DNA of 64,000 bases, from contig NZ_JANZKW010000001.1 in assembly GCF_027257935.1 (NCBI RefSeq), forward strand, positions 930,001-994,000, written 5' to 3'. Below the pieces are notes generated by a model, which searched no databases, was not told the DNA's origin, and worked only from the letters and a program-made list of their open reading frames with translations. The translations under genes were made by a program, and so were the position numbers. Positions 30,538 to 40,186 of the stretch are shown one piece after another (position 1 is the first letter of the stretch; every line of letters begins with the position of its first letter). The stretch is from Chitinimonas sp. BJYL2. Its GTDB lineage: Bacteria > Pseudomonadota > Gammaproteobacteria > Burkholderiales > Chitinimonadaceae.

Positions 30538-30927
30538 TCACGCGCCGATTTCGGCGGTGTAGGCGGCAGCGTCCATCAGGCCGGCGTAATCAGCCGGGTT
30601 GGCGGGCTTGATCTTGAAGAACCAGCCGGCGCCGTAGGGATCGCTGTTCACGGTGTCGGGGGCATCGGCCAGCGACTCGTTGACGGCGACGATTTCGCCG
30701 GCAATCGGGGCGTACACGTCGGACGCGGACTTCACCGACTCGACCACGCCGGCGCTGGCGTCGGCGGCGAGCTTGGCGCCCACGGCCGGGACTTCAACGA
30801 ACACCACATCGCCAAGCAGGCTCTGGGCGTGATCGGTAATGCCCACGGTGATGCTGCCGTCGGCCTCAAGGCGCAGCCACTCGTGGCTGGACACGTACTT
30901 CAGATCGCTGGGGATATTGGTGCTCAT
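30538..30927 (-). CDS. gcvH: Glycine cleavage system H protein
   Basis: GcvH carries the lipoyl arm between P and T proteins. The 129-residue protein has the lipoylated lysine at position 66 in [15 protein letters not shown], the opening [11 protein letters not shown] and the closing [15 protein letters not shown] signature. It is flanked on the same strand by gcvT and gcvP, giving the order T-H-P, with 145 bases before it and 261 after it. Confidence 0.97.
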   Translation of the reverse strand: MSTNIPSDLKYVSSHEWLRLEADGSITVGITDHAQSLLGDVVFVEVPAVGAKLAADASAGVVESVKSASDVYAPIAGEIVAVNESLADAPDTVNSDPYGAGWFFKIKPANPADYAGLMDAAAYTAEIGA

Positions 30928-31072
30928 GCTGTTCTCGAATGTGTTGGCCCGATAGAGCCAAGTGGATCGGTGCGCTGGCCGGATAGGCCACGGCCGGCGC
31001 AGATTCTACCAAAACTGTAGGGGATTCCGCCGCTGTTACAAGCACTTGCCGCGGCGTACACCCCGGGTTTGC

Positions 31073-32170
31073 TTACTCGTACACCTTCTTGCCATGACGC
31101 ACGAAGGGCATGCGCACCACGCGCGCCGGTTGCAGCGTGCCGCGCACATCGACCTGCACGCTGTCACCCACCTGCACGCTCAGCGGCACGCGGGCCATGG
31201 CAATCGATACCTGCAGGCTGGGCGAGAATGTACCCGAGGTGATCTCGCCCTCACCGCCAGCGGTGACCACCTTCATGTGCGAGCGCAGCACGCCCTTGCC
31301 TTCGAACACCAGACCCACCTGCTTGAGCAGCGGCCCCTTGGCGGCGCGCTCGGCCTTTTCGGCTTCGAGCGCGGCACGGCCGATGAAATCACGGCTGGCG
31401 GGCTCCCAGGCAATCGTCCAGCCCATACCAGCGGCCAGTGGGGAGACAGTTTCGTCCATCTCGTTGCCATACAGGTTCATGCCGGCCTCCAGGCGCAGCG
31501 TGTCGCGCGCGCCCAGACCGGCCGGGGCCACGCCCACTTCGACCAGCTTGTGCCAGAAGGCAATCGCCTCGCCAGCGGGCATGGAGATTTCGAGGCCGTC
31601 TTCGCCGGTATAACCGGTGCGTGCGAAGAACCACTCACCGTGCGGCAAACCCTGGAACACTTGCAGGCCGGCGATCAGCTCGGCGGCATCCGGCTTGGCG
31701 GCCTGCGCCTTGGCAATCGCTTGCGGGCCCTGCACGGCGATCATCGCCAGATCGCGGCGCGGCGTGAGGCTCACGTCGAAATCGGCGGCGACCTTGCCCA
31801 TCCAGGCCAGGTCCTTGTCGGTGGTACCGGCGTTGACGACCACGCGGTAGCCCCAGCTGGTACGGTAGACGATCAGGTCGTCAATCACCTTGCCGGCCTC
31901 GTTGTACATGCCCGAGTACAGCGCCTTGCCCTCAAAACCGAGCTTGGCCACATCGTTGCCGATCAGCTTCTGGAAGAAAGCAGTCGCACCGGCGCCCTTC
32001 ACGTCCACGGCGGTCATGTGCGAGACATCGAACATGCCGGCGTCGTTGCGCACGGCCTCGTGTTCCTTGATCTGGGAGCCGTAGTTGATCGGCATTTCCC
32101 AGCCGGCAAAGTCCACGATCTTGCCGTTGCAGGCGAGGTGAGCGTCGAAGAGGGGGGTGCGGTGCGCCAT
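31073..32170 (-). CDS. gcvT: Glycine cleavage T protein (aminomethyltransferase)
   Basis: GcvT passes the methylene group to tetrahydrofolate and releases ammonia. The 365-residue protein starts at [11 protein letters not shown] with AAGGAAG upstream. The longer in-frame start would run into a gap lacking homology. Family motifs are [27 protein letters not shown], a DDLIVYR segment, [33 protein letters not shown] and [10 protein letters not shown]. The 113-base gap upstream contains a CGCCCGC/GCGGGCG hairpin. I see no convincing glycine riboswitch there. Confidence 0.96.
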   Translation of the reverse strand: MAHRTPLFDAHLACNGKIVDFAGWEMPINYGSQIKEHEAVRNDAGMFDVSHMTAVDVKGAGATAFFQKLIGNDVAKLGFEGKALYSGMYNEAGKVIDDLIVYRTSWGYRVVVNAGTTDKDLAWMGKVAADFDVSLTPRRDLAMIAVQGPQAIAKAQAAKPDAAELIAGLQVFQGLPHGEWFFARTGYTGEDGLEISMPAGEAIAFWHKLVEVGVAPAGLGARDTLRLEAGMNLYGNEMDETVSPLAAGMGWTIAWEPASRDFIGRAALEAEKAERAAKGPLLKQVGLVFEGKGVLRSHMKVVTAGGEGEITSGTFSPSLQVSIAMARVPLSVQVGDSVQVDVRGTLQPARVVRMPFVRHGKKVYE

Positions 32171-32283
32171 GTTGTCTTCCTTGTGAGAATCGGTTTTGGC
32201 AATCAGGGGATAGTCCGTCACCGTCCTCCGCCCGCCTTGATACTGTGCGGGCGCAGGCGGCATTCGAACCTGCCCGGCCTGGG

Positions 32284-32838
32284 TCAGGCTGGTTTATAGA
32301 CCAGACAGCCATCGAGCAGGTACTCACCCTGCCCGACGCGGCCATCCGGTTCGATACGGTCAAACGGCACCTCGGTGCCCTCCACCACGATATAGGCGGG
32401 GATGGGCTTGTCCTGATAGCGTCCCAGCACCGCTTCCGCGCGCTCATAGTCAACGCTCGGTGCTGCCGGCGAGGCCTCCGGGTGGGCGGCGCGCTCGGCC
32501 GCGACCTCGGCGAGACCGGCTTCGTGGGCAGCCGCTTCAGCGGGATGCTGCGGCAAGATGCGCAGATAGAATTTGAAGAAGGCCACCGGCAGGGTCACAC
32601 GGCGCACATGCTTCTGGTTATCGACCGCGCAGGCAATGCCGAACTGGTGATGGCAAACCGGGCAATGGGCGGTGGCCGCAATGCCCAGATGGTCGTCCAG
32701 CAGGCGCGCAATACCGTGCATATCCCGCGCATGCAGCACATGGCCACACTGCTCGCAGGGTTTGGAAAACTGGCGCACCAGCGTGCCATTGCGGTAACGG
32801 ATAGGCAGGAAATGATCGAGTCTGTCGGTGGGTCGCAT
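32284..32838 (-). CDS. Hypothetical protein with two zinc-knuckle CxxC pairs
   Basis: I do not recognise this 184-residue protein. The N-terminal 75 residues contain CEQCGH (28-33) and CPVCHH (59-64), which could form one zinc ribbon. A basic helical segment ([21 protein letters not shown]) and an Ala/Glu-rich stretch ([21 protein letters not shown]) follow. [15 protein letters not shown] segment and an [19 protein letters not shown] end complete it. No signal peptide or membrane helix is evident. It starts 9 bases after the RNase II family gene, so the two are probably cotranscribed. A nucleic-acid-related role is a weak inference from this. Confidence 0.7.
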   Translation of the reverse strand: MRPTDRLDHFLPIRYRNGTLVRQFSKPCEQCGHVLHARDMHGIARLLDDHLGIAATAHCPVCHHQFGIACAVDNQKHVRRVTLPVAFFKFYLRILPQHPAEAAAHEAGLAEVAAERAAHPEASPAAPSVDYERAEAVLGRYQDKPIPAYIVVEGTEVPFDRIEPDGRVGQGEYLLDGCLVYKPA

Positions 32839-32847
32839 GATGATGAC

Positions 32848-34827
32848 TCAAGCAGCGGGCATTACGCCGGCGGTGGCGTCGGCGGGTGCTGCTTCGGCTT
32901 CTTCGGGTAGTTCGGCGGCGTCGGCCACCTCCAGCAATTCCTCTTCCTCTTCGACCACGGCCGCCGGCTCGCCGGTTTCCAGCAGGCGGCATTCGAGATC
33001 CAGATCGAGGTAATCGGTACGGATGGTCTGTAGTTTGACCGGTGTGCCGCGCGCCAATTCCGGCAGACCCGCAATGCGCATGATCAGCGGCAGGCCTTCA
33101 AAGCGCACCAGGTTCTCTTTGATGACCGTGGCGCCAATCTCGCGCACACCTTCCTGCTCCAGCCAGCGCAGGCACCAGTAGCGTTCCATCTTGCTCTGGA
33201 AATCCGCGTAGGCGTTGTAGGTCTGGTCAAAGTCGCGCAGCGCGGCGAACAGCATCGGGTCGCGGGCGACATAGCGCGGTGCTTCGCCAGTCAGCATTGC
33301 CACCAGCTGCTGCTGGTTGATGAAGTCGGCGGCGCGGCGCAGCGGCGACGAAGCCCAGCTGTATTGCGCCACGCCCAGGCCCACGTGCGGCGAGGGCTGC
33401 GTGGTCATGCGCACGCGGCCCATGGCCTGGGCACGATAGATGGCGGGGATGCGCGCATCGGCCAGCTGTTTGCCCCAGGTGCTGTTGCACAGGATCATCA
33501 GCTCGGCGACCAGCTTGTCCATGGGGCTGCCGCGCTTGCGCGGGTAGATGCGCACGCGCTTGCTGCCATCGGCCTGGGCATCGATCGCAAAGCTGTAGTC
33601 GGGGCGCTCGACGCGGTTCGGGTCGTGCTTGCCGCGCGCCTTCTCCAGCGCAATCGCAAAGCGGTGCAGATACAGCAGCTCGGTCTTCCACGGGTAATCG
33701 GGGCCGCCATCGGGCAGATTGACCGTGTCTTCGTTGAATACCGGGTCGAGATCATGGTGGCGCAGGTTGGCGGCGATATGCACCACATCGAGCCGGCTTT
33801 CGCTGGTCACGATGTTGAAGTCCGCATCCACCGTCACATACAGGCTCACCGCCGGGCAGTCGCGGCCTTCGGCCAGGGTAAAGGCCTCGACCACTGCATC
33901 GGGCAGCATGGTGATTTTGTCGCCGGGGAAATAAACGGTGCTCAGGCGCGCCAGCACCACCTGCTCCATCACCGAGTCTTTTTCCACGCCCAGCGTGGGC
34001 GCGGCGATATGGATGCCGACGCGAGTCAGGCCGTCGGCCAGCGGGGTGACCGACAAGGCATCGTCGATTTCGGTTGTGGCAGCATCATCAATACTGAACG
34101 CGCGCACACCAGCAGCGGGCAAGTCGGCCGGCGCCGCAGGCAGGGCGATATCGGGAAAGCCCGTGCCCTTGGGAAAGTATTCACTCAGGAAACCATCGCG
34201 CAGCCAGGCTTCCAGATCGGGAATCGCGCCGCAGCTTTCCAGCAAACGCAGCGGCGATTTTTGCGCGGCGTCGGAGGCGGCGGCCAGCGCTTTCCATTCG
34301 ATGGTGTTCTTGTCGGGCCGGTGCAGCAACGCCTTCACATGCGATTTAAGCGCTTCGGGCAGCTTGCCGGCCAGCAGCTCGGCCTGCCAGCCGGCCATCA
34401 TCTCGGCTTCACGGGCTTTCTTTTCCTGCCCGGCCTTGGCGGCGCGCAGGTTGTCCTCAGGCGCGGCTTTGTAGCGGCCTTTGCCCTTGCGGTAAAAGTA
34501 CATGGGGTTGCTGTGCAGGCGCAGCACCATGGCGGCCTGCTCCAGCGTGCTGGGGCTGGCGCTGAAGTATTCCTTGGCCAGATCGAGGAAACCGAACTCC
34601 TCGCCACCGGCCACTTCCCAGATCAAGTCCAGGTCGATGTCCTCGGCCAGCGCATTGGCTTGCGGCATGAAGTCGGCCAGCGCGATCTTGTCGAAGCGCA
34701 CACGCACATCGTGGGCCTTGATCTTGCTGCGTTTGCCGCGCGCATCCTCGACCTGCAGGTTGGCGTCCGACTCGCTCATGATGGCGGCAACCTTGAAGTC
34801 GCCGCTTTCTTCGAAGAATACGTTCAT
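32848..34827 (-). CDS. RNase II family (RNB) exoribonuclease
   Basis: The 659-residue protein has the RNB catalytic domain. The metal-binding aspartates lie in FSIDDAATTEIDDALSV around residue 245. GIHIAAPTLGV, STVYFPGDKITMLPD, a CNSTWGKQLA segment and YSWASSPLRRAADFINQQQLVAML follow as in the RNase II/R family. It is close to RNase II length (E. coli 644). The C-terminal 70 residues resemble a short S1-like tail with an acidic, Glu-rich end (VVEEEEELLEVADAAEL). The start is set at MNVFFEESGDFKV. It degrades RNA from the 3' end. The zinc-ribbon gene follows directly. Confidence 0.9.
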   Translation of the reverse strand: MNVFFEESGDFKVAAIMSESDANLQVEDARGKRSKIKAHDVRVRFDKIALADFMPQANALAEDIDLDLIWEVAGGEEFGFLDLAKEYFSASPSTLEQAAMVLRLHSNPMYFYRKGKGRYKAAPEDNLRAAKAGQEKKAREAEMMAGWQAELLAGKLPEALKSHVKALLHRPDKNTIEWKALAAASDAAQKSPLRLLESCGAIPDLEAWLRDGFLSEYFPKGTGFPDIALPAAPADLPAAGVRAFSIDDAATTEIDDALSVTPLADGLTRVGIHIAAPTLGVEKDSVMEQVVLARLSTVYFPGDKITMLPDAVVEAFTLAEGRDCPAVSLYVTVDADFNIVTSESRLDVVHIAANLRHHDLDPVFNEDTVNLPDGGPDYPWKTELLYLHRFAIALEKARGKHDPNRVERPDYSFAIDAQADGSKRVRIYPRKRGSPMDKLVAELMILCNSTWGKQLADARIPAIYRAQAMGRVRMTTQPSPHVGLGVAQYSWASSPLRRAADFINQQQLVAMLTGEAPRYVARDPMLFAALRDFDQTYNAYADFQSKMERYWCLRWLEQEGVREIGATVIKENLVRFEGLPLIMRIAGLPELARGTPVKLQTIRTDYLDLDLECRLLETGEPAAVVEEEEELLEVADAAELPEEAEAAPADATAGVMPAA

Positions 34828-34908
34828 GCCGGCACGCCGCAAGGGCGCGGGGAGATGGGGGAGGGCGCGGATTATACCCGAGCCGCCGGCCCCCCGCCTC
34901 CCCGCTAG

Positions 34909-35985
34909 TCATGCATTTTCAAGCACTTGCCGCCACCGCTCGGCGCGGGGATTCATCACCGCAAACCACAGCGGCGGAATCAGCGCCAAGGGGATCATCG
35001 CCGTATAGCCCGAAGGCAGTTGCGGCGCATCCGGGCAAGGCTGCAAAGCCTGATACGGCTGGGCAGGGCGGGTATGGTGATCGGAATGGCGCTGCAACTG
35101 GTACAGGAACAGGTTCGAAAACAGCCTATTGGAATTCCACGAATGCACCGGCCGCACCGGCTCATACCTGTCCGGCCCGGTCTCGCGGCGCTGCAAGCCG
35201 TAGTGCTCCAAGTAGTTGACCACCTCCAGCAGCGAAAACGCCATGACGGCTTGGCCCAGCCAGAACAACAGCGCCCAAGGGCCCAGCCACACAGTCACTG
35301 CCGCCGCGATCAGCACCGGGATACCTGTGTGTCGCCACATCGCATTGCGCCAGGACCAAGGCGATACCTGCAGGCGTTGCATGCGCTCGAACTCCAGCCG
35401 CCAGGCCGATAGCCAAGTGCCCCGCACACTGCGCCACCAGAAGCGGTAGTAACTCTCGCCCAGCCGCGCGCTGGCCGGGTCGCCCGGCGTGGCCACCCAA
35501 GCATGGTGGCCGCGATTGTGTTCGAGCGTGAAATGGCCGTAACACACCGGTTGCAGCAGCAGCTGCGCAAACAGGCGCTCGGTACGGGTCTTGCGGTGTC
35601 CCAGCTCGTGCGCCACCACAATGCCGATGCCGCCCACTACGCCCATCGACAGCGTGGCACCCACGCGGTCAGCCCAAGACCAATCGCCCTGCGCCGACTG
35701 GATCAGCCCCAGCACCAGCGCCGTCCAGTAAGCCAGCACATAGACCAGCAAGAGGCCGTCAAACCACAGGTGGCGACGCGCCAGGCCTTCCTGTCCCGGC
35801 GGAGTCGGGTCTTCGCCCAGCGCCACATCGATGAGCGGCGAAATCACAAAGGCCACCACCAGCAGATGCCAGGCGTGATAACCGCCCACAAAAAAGCCGC
35901 CCACCGCATGCAGCGGCCCTAGTAAGGCCAGCACAAAGCCGATGTGCTTGAGGATGCGCCAGTATATGGTTGGTGCATTGTGCAT
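34909..35985 (-). CDS. Membrane-bound alkane 1-monooxygenase (AlkB) family protein
   Basis: The 358-residue protein has the di-iron histidine boxes of integral-membrane hydroxylases: HELGH (126-130), EHNRGHH (155-161) and LQRHSDHH (297-304). It also has the alkane-hydroxylase-specific NYLEHYG box (257-263). Several hydrophobic helices surround them, which fits the inner membrane. AlkB enzymes oxidise terminal alkane or fatty-chain carbons with rubredoxin as electron donor, but no rubredoxin or reductase gene is in the window. The ATG is chosen at MHNAPTIYWR, with a GGGGG-containing leader. A TTG farther upstream is less likely. The substrate is unknown. Confidence 0.88.
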   Translation of the reverse strand: MHNAPTIYWRILKHIGFVLALLGPLHAVGGFFVGGYHAWHLLVVAFVISPLIDVALGEDPTPPGQEGLARRHLWFDGLLLVYVLAYWTALVLGLIQSAQGDWSWADRVGATLSMGVVGGIGIVVAHELGHRKTRTERLFAQLLLQPVCYGHFTLEHNRGHHAWVATPGDPASARLGESYYRFWWRSVRGTWLSAWRLEFERMQRLQVSPWSWRNAMWRHTGIPVLIAAAVTVWLGPWALLFWLGQAVMAFSLLEVVNYLEHYGLQRRETGPDRYEPVRPVHSWNSNRLFSNLFLYQLQRHSDHHTRPAQPYQALQPCPDAPQLPSGYTAMIPLALIPPLWFAVMNPRAERWRQVLENA

Positions 35986-36131
35986 GCGTGCGCCCCCGCG
36001 ATGATCCGGTAGAGCCTGCAATCTACGCCCTCACCGCCTGAGCAACAAGTCACTGAGCCGACAAGGATTTCGGTCTACGCCACGCATGCCGCACGCGGCG
36101 ATGGAACGAAGCCTGTGCACTGCACGGCGGC

Positions 36132-36140
36132 TGTTAAAAT
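36132..36140 (+). promoter_or_regulatory. Possible extended -10 promoter of uvrD
   Basis: TGT followed by TAAAAT (36135-36140) resembles an extended -10 element 27 bases before the uvrD ATG. A clear -35 is lacking. Confidence 0.38.
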
Positions 36141-36167
36141 GCCGCCACCCTGCATCTGGCGCCATTC

Positions 36168-38339
36168 ATGTCTTCTTCCCTGCTCCAAGGTCTGAACCCC
36201 GAACAACTCGCCGCCGTGACGCTACCACCGGTTCCCGCGCTGATCCTGGCCGGCGCTGGCTCTGGCAAGACCCGCGTGCTGACCACGCGCATCGCCTGGC
36301 TGCTGAGCACCGGGCAGGTGGGCCAGCACGGTTTGCTGGCGGTGACCTTTACCAACAAGGCCGCCAAGGAAATGCTCACGCGCATTTCGGCACAGATGCC
36401 CATCAACACACGCAGCATCTGGATCGGCACCTTCCACGGCCTGTGCAACCGTTTCCTGCGCATGCACTGGCGCGAGGCCGGATTGCCGCAGGCGTTCCAG
36501 ATTCTCGATGTGGCCGACCAGCTCGCCGCCATCAAGCGCATGCTGAAGGCGCTGAATGTGGACGACGAAAAGTACCCGCCGCGCGACCTGATGCACTTCA
36601 TCAACGCCAACAAGGAAGAAGGCCGGCGCGCGCATGAGGTGGAAGCCTGGGACGACTACACGCGCCAGCTCAAGCAGCTCTACGAGGAATACGAGCGCCA
36701 GTGCCGGCGAGAAGGCGTGGTCGACTTTGCCGAGCTGCTGCTGCGCAGCTATGAGCTGCTGCGCGACAACGCCCCCCTGCGCGTGCATTACCAGCAGCGC
36801 TTCCGGCATATCCTCGTCGATGAGTTCCAGGATACGAACCGGCTGCAATACCGCTGGCTCAAGCTGCTGGCCGGCAAGGACGATTACACCGGCCTCTTGG
36901 GCCGCGTCGCCGGCGGCGATGCCCCCAGCGAAACCGCCGCCGTGTTTGCCGTGGGCGACGACGACCAGAGCATCTACGCCTTCCGTGGCGCCAATGTGGG
37001 CAACATGGCCGACTTCCAGCGCGACTTTGCGGTGGAAACGGTGATCCGCCTGGAGCAGAACTACCGCTCGCAAGGCAATATCCTCGACGCCGCGAATGCG
37101 CTGATCGCCCACAACCGCGGCCGCCTGGGCAAGAACCTGTGGACCGAAGCCGGCGCAGGCGACCCGATCCGCGTATTCGAAGCCGCGTCCGATTACGAAG
37201 AAGCGCAGTTCGTCGTCGATGAAGTGCGCCAGTCGCACCGTGATGGCCTGCCGCTGAGCGACATGGCCGTGCTGTATCGCTCCAACGCGCAATCGCGCGT
37301 GCTCGAACATGCACTGTTCCAGGCCGGCGTGTCCTATCGCGTTTACGGCGGGCTGCGCTTCTTCGAGCGGCAGGAAATCAAGCATGCGCTGGCGTACTTG
37401 CGCCTGATGGTGAACCCGGACGACGACAACGCGCTCTTGCGCGTGATCAACTTCCCCGCTCGCGGCATCGGTAACCGCACGCTGGAGATACTGGGCGAAA
37501 CCGCACGCGGCACCGGCACCAGCATCTGGCAGGCCGCTTGTGGCGGGGGGGCGGGGCGCAGTGCCGCGGCCGTGGGCAAGTTTGTGGGCCTGATCGAAAA
37601 CCTGCGCGCGCAGATGGAGGGCCTGAGCCTGCCCGAGCTGGTGCAACTGGCCATCGAGCAAAGCGGGCTGATCGAGTTCTACCGCAACGACAAGGAAGGC
37701 CAGGACCGGCTCGAAAACCTGGATCAGCTGGCCGCTGCCGCTGCGCGTTTCGTGCAGGAAAACGAAGACAGCGTGACCGACTTCCTGGCCCAGGCCAGCC
37801 TGGAGGCCGGCGAACACGAAGCCGCGCCGGGCCAGGACGCGCTGCAACTGATGAGCGTGCACGCCGCCAAGGGGCTGGAGTTCGACACCGTGTTCCTCAC
37901 TGGCGTGGAAGAGGGCCTTTTCCCGCACGACAACAGCCTTAACGACCCCGAAGGGCTCGAAGAAGAGCGCCGGCTGGCTTATGTAGCGATCACGCGGGCA
38001 CGCCGCCGCCTCTATATCAGCCTCGCGCAGAGCCGCATGCTGCACGGCCAGACGCGCTTTGCGATTGCCTCGCGCTTTCTGAGCGAAATCCCCGAAGACC
38101 TGCTCAAGTGGATCAACCGCGGCTATGCCCCGGCGGCCATGCCGGCGCGCAAGGCGGAATCATCGGCGCCCGAGCATGGCTTGCGCATGGGCGCGTCGGT
38201 CGAGCATCCCAAGTTCGGTCGCGGTGTAGTGATTGATTACGATGGCACTGGTCTCAACGCCAATGTGCAGGTGAACTTCGGTGCTGCCGGGGTGAAGTGG
38301 CTTGCGCTTGAGTACGCGCGGCTTACACTGGTTAACTGA
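36168..38339 (+). CDS. uvrD: DNA helicase II, UvrD family
   Basis: UvrD unwinds DNA 3' to 5' in nucleotide-excision and mismatch repair. The 723 residues match the family. Superfamily 1 motifs are in order: LNPEQLAAV (Q motif), AGAGSGKTRVLTTRI (Walker A), VTFTNKAAKEM, ILVDEFQDTN (Walker B), VGDDDQSIYAFRGA, RLEQNYRSQGNIL, LMSVHAAKGLEFDTVFLTGVEEGLFP and YVAITRARRRLYIS. The C-terminal 60 residues carry a tudor-like segment (GMRMGASVEHPKFGRG-type) as in E. coli UvrD. It overlaps no other gene. Rep is an alternative, but the C-terminus favours UvrD. Confidence 0.94.
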   Translation: MSSSLLQGLNPEQLAAVTLPPVPALILAGAGSGKTRVLTTRIAWLLSTGQVGQHGLLAVTFTNKAAKEMLTRISAQMPINTRSIWIGTFHGLCNRFLRMHWREAGLPQAFQILDVADQLAAIKRMLKALNVDDEKYPPRDLMHFINANKEEGRRAHEVEAWDDYTRQLKQLYEEYERQCRREGVVDFAELLLRSYELLRDNAPLRVHYQQRFRHILVDEFQDTNRLQYRWLKLLAGKDDYTGLLGRVAGGDAPSETAAVFAVGDDDQSIYAFRGANVGNMADFQRDFAVETVIRLEQNYRSQGNILDAANALIAHNRGRLGKNLWTEAGAGDPIRVFEAASDYEEAQFVVDEVRQSHRDGLPLSDMAVLYRSNAQSRVLEHALFQAGVSYRVYGGLRFFERQEIKHALAYLRLMVNPDDDNALLRVINFPARGIGNRTLEILGETARGTGTSIWQAACGGGAGRSAAAVGKFVGLIENLRAQMEGLSLPELVQLAIEQSGLIEFYRNDKEGQDRLENLDQLAAAAARFVQENEDSVTDFLAQASLEAGEHEAAPGQDALQLMSVHAAKGLEFDTVFLTGVEEGLFPHDNSLNDPEGLEEERRLAYVAITRARRRLYISLAQSRMLHGQTRFAIASRFLSEIPEDLLKWINRGYAPAAMPARKAESSAPEHGLRMGASVEHPKFGRGVVIDYDGTGLNANVQVNFGAAGVKWLALEYARLTLVN

Positions 38340-38429
38340 GGCCACGTTGTTTCGGGGCGCCGGTGCGCGCCTCTCAAGCATCCCGTAGCGGAAGCAGGAC
38401 ACACGGCGAGTCGACGGAGGATGTAAGCA

Positions 38430-40154
38430 ATGGCGGATCTAGCCGGCAATTCGGCCCTGTTTGCAGCGCGCACCGCGCGTGCCGTGGGCGACGATAGCCA
38501 TGACGAGGTGTACCAGGCTGCGCGCAAGGGCCAGATCGAGATCGACTACGCTACCAAGCGTTTTCTGGTGATCGACGCCGTGCAGGAAATGCGCGCCGCC
38601 ATGAACAACACGCTGTCTACCTTCGGCGTGACCAAGATCGAGTACGCCCACCGCGCCACTGAAGCCATCGGCATGATCAAGCGCGGCGACTTTGACGTGA
38701 TCCTCTGCGATTACGACCTGGGCAACGGCTACGACGGCCTGCACCTGCTCGAAGAACTCAAACTGCGCAACCTGATCAAGCCCTCGGCAATCTTCATGGT
38801 GGTGACGGGCGAGCGCCGCGCGCGCATGGTGATCTCCGCCGCCGAACTGGCCCCCGACGATTACCTGCTCAAACCGTTTACCGGCGAGGAGCTCAAGCAG
38901 CGGCTCGACCGCATCTACAACAAGAAGGTCGAGTTCGAATCACTCGACGCGGCCATGCTCAATGATGACTACTTCAAGGCACTGGCCGAGTGCAATGAAC
39001 GCATCGCCCGCAAGGACCCCTTCTTGCTCGACTTCCTCAAGATCAAGGGTCGCATCGCACTGAATATCGGCGACTACACCATGGCGCGCGCGACCTATGA
39101 AGCCGTGCTCGATGTGAAGGACATTCCCTGGGCGCGCATGGGGCTGGGCAAGGCGCTGTTCCATCTGAAGGACTACGCCACCTCACGCGAACTGTTCCAG
39201 ACTATCCTCAAGGAAAACGACCGGGTGATGGAGGCCTACGACTGGCTGGCCAAGATCCATCAGGCCGAGCACGAACACGAGGAAGCCCAGCAACTGTTGC
39301 AGCAAGCAGTCGGGCTGTCGGCAGCCAATGTGTCGCGGCAGAAAAAGCTCGGCGAAGTCGCCATGCGCAATGGCGACTTCGATACCGCGGTCAAATCTTT
39401 CCAGCAGACGATCAATGTCGCCAAGTACTCGTTCTGGCGCGATGCCGGGGATTACTCGAGCCTGGCCAAGGCCCACCTGGGCACCGGCAACGTGATCGAA
39501 GCGTCCAAGGTCGCCGCCGATGTGCGCCGGGAATTCCGCTATGACCAGAAAGCCGAGCTACTTGCCACGGTGATGGAAGTGCAGGTCGCCATCAAGCAGG
39601 GCAGCGACAGCCGTGCCCAGCAGATCCTCAACAAGGCCAAGGAGCAGTTCAAGGCGGTGGGCAACGAGCTGCCCGATCATTTTGCGCTGGAAATGGCCGA
39701 AGCCTGTTACGCCTTGGGTGAGGATTCCATGGCCGGCGAGATCGTCCAGAAAATGGTGCGCAACCATCACGAGGACACGGCGCTACTGGAAAAGGTCTCC
39801 GCCATGTACGAGGCGGTAGGCCGGGCCGACTTGGGCCAGGCCATGATCGAGAACACCGCCAAGGCCATCGTCGCCATCAACAACGAGGCCGTGCGCATGG
39901 CGCAGGCCGGCGATCTGGAAGGCGCGGTGCAGAAGTTCAACCAGGCCGTCGAGGAGATGCCGGCCAATGTGCAGGTGATGCTCAACGCCGTGAACGCCAT
40001 GCTGGCCTATGTGTCACGGCTGGGCTGGCATCAGGAATACATGGATCTGGCGCAGACCTATCTGGATCGGGTCAAGACGCTGGAGCCCGCGAGCATGAAG
40101 TACCTGAAACTCAAGGATGCCTACAACACGGCCCGGCGCCGGTTCCGGGTGTGA
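38430..40154 (+). CDS. Receiver-TPR response regulator without DNA-binding domain
   Basis: The 574-residue protein has an N-terminal receiver domain (about 44-165), followed by at least eight TPR-like helical pairs to the end. The receiver keeps the phospho-acceptor Asp94 in CDYDLG, Thr126 and Lys148 in YLLKPF. The acidic pair normally found at the end of strand 1 reads Asp49-Ala50 (VIDAVQ), so one metal ligand is missing. A 40-residue N-terminal segment (MADLAGNSALFAARTAR) precedes it. Tandem TPRs suggest an output through protein contacts. The next gene starts 32 bases after its stop. Confidence 0.88.
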   Translation: MADLAGNSALFAARTARAVGDDSHDEVYQAARKGQIEIDYATKRFLVIDAVQEMRAAMNNTLSTFGVTKIEYAHRATEAIGMIKRGDFDVILCDYDLGNGYDGLHLLEELKLRNLIKPSAIFMVVTGERRARMVISAAELAPDDYLLKPFTGEELKQRLDRIYNKKVEFESLDAAMLNDDYFKALAECNERIARKDPFLLDFLKIKGRIALNIGDYTMARATYEAVLDVKDIPWARMGLGKALFHLKDYATSRELFQTILKENDRVMEAYDWLAKIHQAEHEHEEAQQLLQQAVGLSAANVSRQKKLGEVAMRNGDFDTAVKSFQQTINVAKYSFWRDAGDYSSLAKAHLGTGNVIEASKVAADVRREFRYDQKAELLATVMEVQVAIKQGSDSRAQQILNKAKEQFKAVGNELPDHFALEMAEACYALGEDSMAGEIVQKMVRNHHEDTALLEKVSAMYEAVGRADLGQAMIENTAKAIVAINNEAVRMAQAGDLEGAVQKFNQAVEEMPANVQVMLNAVNAMLAYVSRLGWHQEYMDLAQTYLDRVKTLEPASMKYLKLKDAYNTARRRFRV

Positions 40155-40186
40155 TCCAGAAAGAAACCGACTCAAGGAGCGTCGCC

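Noticed and set aside
32250-32280. tRNA-like T-loop (GGTTCGAAT on the minus strand)
   Set aside because: The flanking bases do not form a T stem and no acceptor, D or anticodon arms can be drawn around it.
32171-32283. Glycine riboswitch before gcvT
   Set aside because: The 113-base leader shows a GC hairpin but none of the conserved glycine-aptamer core that I could recognise.
33364-34908. 514-codon plus-strand open frame across the RNase II gene
   Set aside because: Composition is typical of antisense GC-rich DNA and the minus-strand RNB motifs are complete.
38498-38600. Frameshift in the receiver domain of the TPR regulator
   Set aside because: The frame is continuous. The unusual VIDAVQ is a substitution rather than a disruption.
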